Source: Actinomycetota bacterium
GTDB lineage: Bacteria; Actinomycetota; Actinomycetes; Streptosporangiales; Streptosporangiaceae
Reading direction: 5' to 3'
Assembly: GCA_003242605.1 (NCBI GenBank)
Contig: QGUZ01000278.1
Span: 1-6,801 of the forward strand
Length of the DNA: 6,801 bases
Part shown: positions 6,218-6,801 of the stretch, piece by piece
How the letters are laid out: each line of letters begins with the position of its first letter
How positions within the stretch are numbered: position 1 is the stretch's first letter
Position numbers and translations under genes: made by a program
The notes under the pieces: generated by a model
The model's input: only the letters and a program-made list of their open reading frames with translations
Database searches by the model: none
Told to the model about the DNA's origin: nothing

Positions 6218-6248
6218 TGGTCGTCAGGAATCCGACAGCGGTCGCCAT
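6180..6248 (-). CDS. Threonine-rich leader peptide of the thrS attenuator
   Basis: A 22-codon ORF begins with the peptide MATAVGFLTTTPGG and ends with SRRRGRVH, with TGA at 6182-6180. Threonine occupies codons 3, 9, 10 and 11. The run ACG ACC ACG at 6224-6216 runs into the first arm of a hairpin that controls formation of the downstream terminator. The likely job is sensing charged tRNA-Thr: completed translation leaves the terminator free to form, while stalling at the Thr run lets transcription enter thrS. The ATG lies seven bases after a TATGAT -10 box, so the message may be leaderless or nearly so. The in-frame ATG codons at 6260 and 6257 would add four residues but overlap the -10 box. 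The GGGGG at 6255-6251 could also act as a short ribosome site if transcription starts further upstream. It was identified by its coupling to the terminator and to the identity of the downstream gene, not by homology. Confidence 0.82.
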   Translation of the reverse strand: MATAVGFLTTTPGGSRRRGRVH

Positions 6249-6255
6249 GGCCCCC

Positions 6256-6261
6256 ATCATA
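6256..6261 (-). promoter_or_regulatory. -10 element of the thrS promoter
   Basis: TATGAT on the minus strand matches the housekeeping-sigma -10 consensus in five of six positions and stands out in an otherwise extremely GC-rich stretch. No good TTGACA-like -35 is visible at 16-19 bp spacing (bases about 6279-6285 read GGACACG). The transcription start is expected near 6248-6250, at or just before the leader-peptide ATG. Confidence 0.65.
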
Positions 6262-6280
6262 CGCCCGCCGGAGCGCGCAC

Positions 6281-6299
6281 GTGTCCGATACATCGACAC
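6281..6299. promoter_or_regulatory. Imperfect dyad over the -35 region of the thrS promoter
   Basis: GTGTC-c-GAT-AC-ATC-GACAC is an 8-bp inverted repeat with one extra base. It lies upstream of and partly across the predicted -35 region, so it could be an operator. It could also be a weak hairpin terminator for the preceding GH25 gene, 18 bases after that stop codon, but no T-tract follows. Confidence 0.4.
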
Positions 6300-6317
6300 C
6301 GGGGCGGCGCGGGCCGG

Positions 6318-6801
6318 TCACCGGTCGGCGCGGCGGTCGCGGCGCCGGCGCTTGCGGCGCTGCTTGCCGTACCGGATGAGCTCGGCACGGGTGCCGGGGA
6401 AGACGTTCCGGTCGATGGGGCTGTTGGCGTACTGGTGGATGGTCCACGTCTCCCACGGCTCGGGCACGATCGGCTCGCCCTTGGGATGGCTGGGCGCGGC
6501 GATCCAGAGCGGCAGCACCTCGAGCCCGTCGCAGTGGCCCTGCTTGGCGAAGGTGTAGTGGGTGTAGACGAACGGGCGCACGCCGGTGCGCTCGATCACC
6601 GCGGCGCACCAGCGGCGGGCGAACCGGGCCACCTCGTGCGGCTTGCGCCGGTCGTTCGTCTCCAGGTCGAGGGCGAGCAGGGCGCCGTGCCGCCGCCCGG
6701 GGCGGCCGGAGGCGGCGGAGGCCCGCCGTACCGTGCGCAGGAAGTGCAGCGCCTGCTCCTCGGGGGTCTTGCCGCCCGGCCCGGCGAAGGGGGACGCGCC
6801 G
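6318..6801 (-). CDS. GH25-type glycoside hydrolase (muramidase-like), N-terminal part outside window
   Basis: The frame is open from 6800 to the TGA at 6320-6318, giving 160 visible residues of a protein that begins beyond the window. GRRHGALLALDLETND contains the Asp-x-Glu pair (visible residues 45 and 47) typical of the catalytic site of glycoside hydrolase family 25. EEQALHFLRTVR before it, ARRWCAAVIERTGVRPFVYTHY after it, and later LPLWIAAPS and WTIHQYANSPIDRN followed by FPGTRAEL fit the remaining TIM-barrel strands and the characteristic W-x-x-x-QY and D-x-N motifs. These enzymes cleave the MurNAc-GlcNAc bond of peptidoglycan, usually outside the membrane. No wall-binding domain follows; the protein ends in a strongly basic tail, KQRRKRRRRDRRADR. 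A GTG at 6632 is internal, not the start. Whether a signal peptide exists cannot be seen. Confidence 0.82.
   Translation of the reverse strand, partial: GASPFAGPGGKTPEEQALHFLRTVRRASAASGRPGRRHGALLALDLETNDRRKPHEVARFARRWCAAVIERTGVRPFVYTHYTFAKQGHCDGLEVLPLWIAAPSHPKGEPIVPEPWETWTIHQYANSPIDRNVFPGTRAELIRYGKQRRKRRRRDRRADR

Noticed and set aside
6091..6260. T-box riboswitch in the thrS leader
   Set aside because: No AGGGTGGNACCGCG-type T-box sequence is present. The closest string, CGGTGGAAGG, lies after the terminator and is part of the thrS Shine-Dalgarno region. The leader is also too short for a stem I specifier arm.
6091..6609. Upstream extension of thrS in the same frame to a start at 6609
   Set aside because: The extra residues are Arg/Pro/Ala-rich noise that overlaps the GH25 gene on the same strand in another frame and crosses the leader terminator. 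The ATG at 6090 has a good AAGGAG site.

Overview
This window is very GC-rich (roughly 70% or more by eye), with nearly every third codon position G or C. It is bacterial chromosomal DNA from an actinobacterium. The pairing of a threonyl-tRNA synthetase gene with an actinobacterial HIT-family (Ap4A phosphorylase-like) gene matches the thrS-Rv2613c neighbourhood of mycobacteria. A Streptosporangiales-type host is my guess, but the sequence does not prove it.

Layout from left to right. (1) A polytopic membrane protein on + (frame open from base 2, stop at 1756), cut off at its 5' end by the window edge. It has an extracytoplasmic segment resembling the alkaline-phosphatase superfamily, followed by about ten membrane helices. 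(2) A short convergent gap, then a HIT-family nucleotide phosphorylase/hydrolase on - (1829-2383). (3) A 170-base divergent regulatory region, then an Asp23/Gls24-family protein on + (2554-3804) with an unusually long Ser/Thr/Ala/Glu-rich N-terminal extension. (4) A convergent gap (3805-4038) with a palindrome behind the Asp23 gene and a strong intrinsic terminator for the opposing gene. (5) thrS on - (4039-6090). (6) The thrS leader (6091-6261, -). (7) The C-terminal part of a GH25 (muramidase-type) glycoside hydrolase on -, running off the right edge (6318-6801).

The most notable item is the thrS leader. On the minus strand, a TATGAT -10 box is followed seven bases later by the ATG of a 22-codon ORF with three consecutive Thr codons (ACG ACC ACG). 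The last Thr codon enters a 7-bp hairpin. The distal arm of that hairpin can instead pair with the 5' arm of a perfect 8-bp terminator hairpin, which is followed by a TTTTGTTCTT tract and lies upstream of the thrS Shine-Dalgarno. This is the 1:2 / 2:3 / 3:4 architecture of ribosome-mediated transcription attenuation, with threonine codons upstream of the threonyl-tRNA synthetase gene. The leader peptide was too short for an ordinary ORF call. The arrangement predicts that scarce charged tRNA-Thr stalls the ribosome and lets transcription continue into thrS. A second, weaker RNA-structure candidate lies directly in front of the Asp23-family gene.

The genes are mostly separate transcription units of alternating orientation. 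thrS appears monocistronic. The thrS/HIT neighbourhood seems interrupted by the inverted Asp23-family gene. No mobile element, CRISPR array, rRNA or tRNA was seen.
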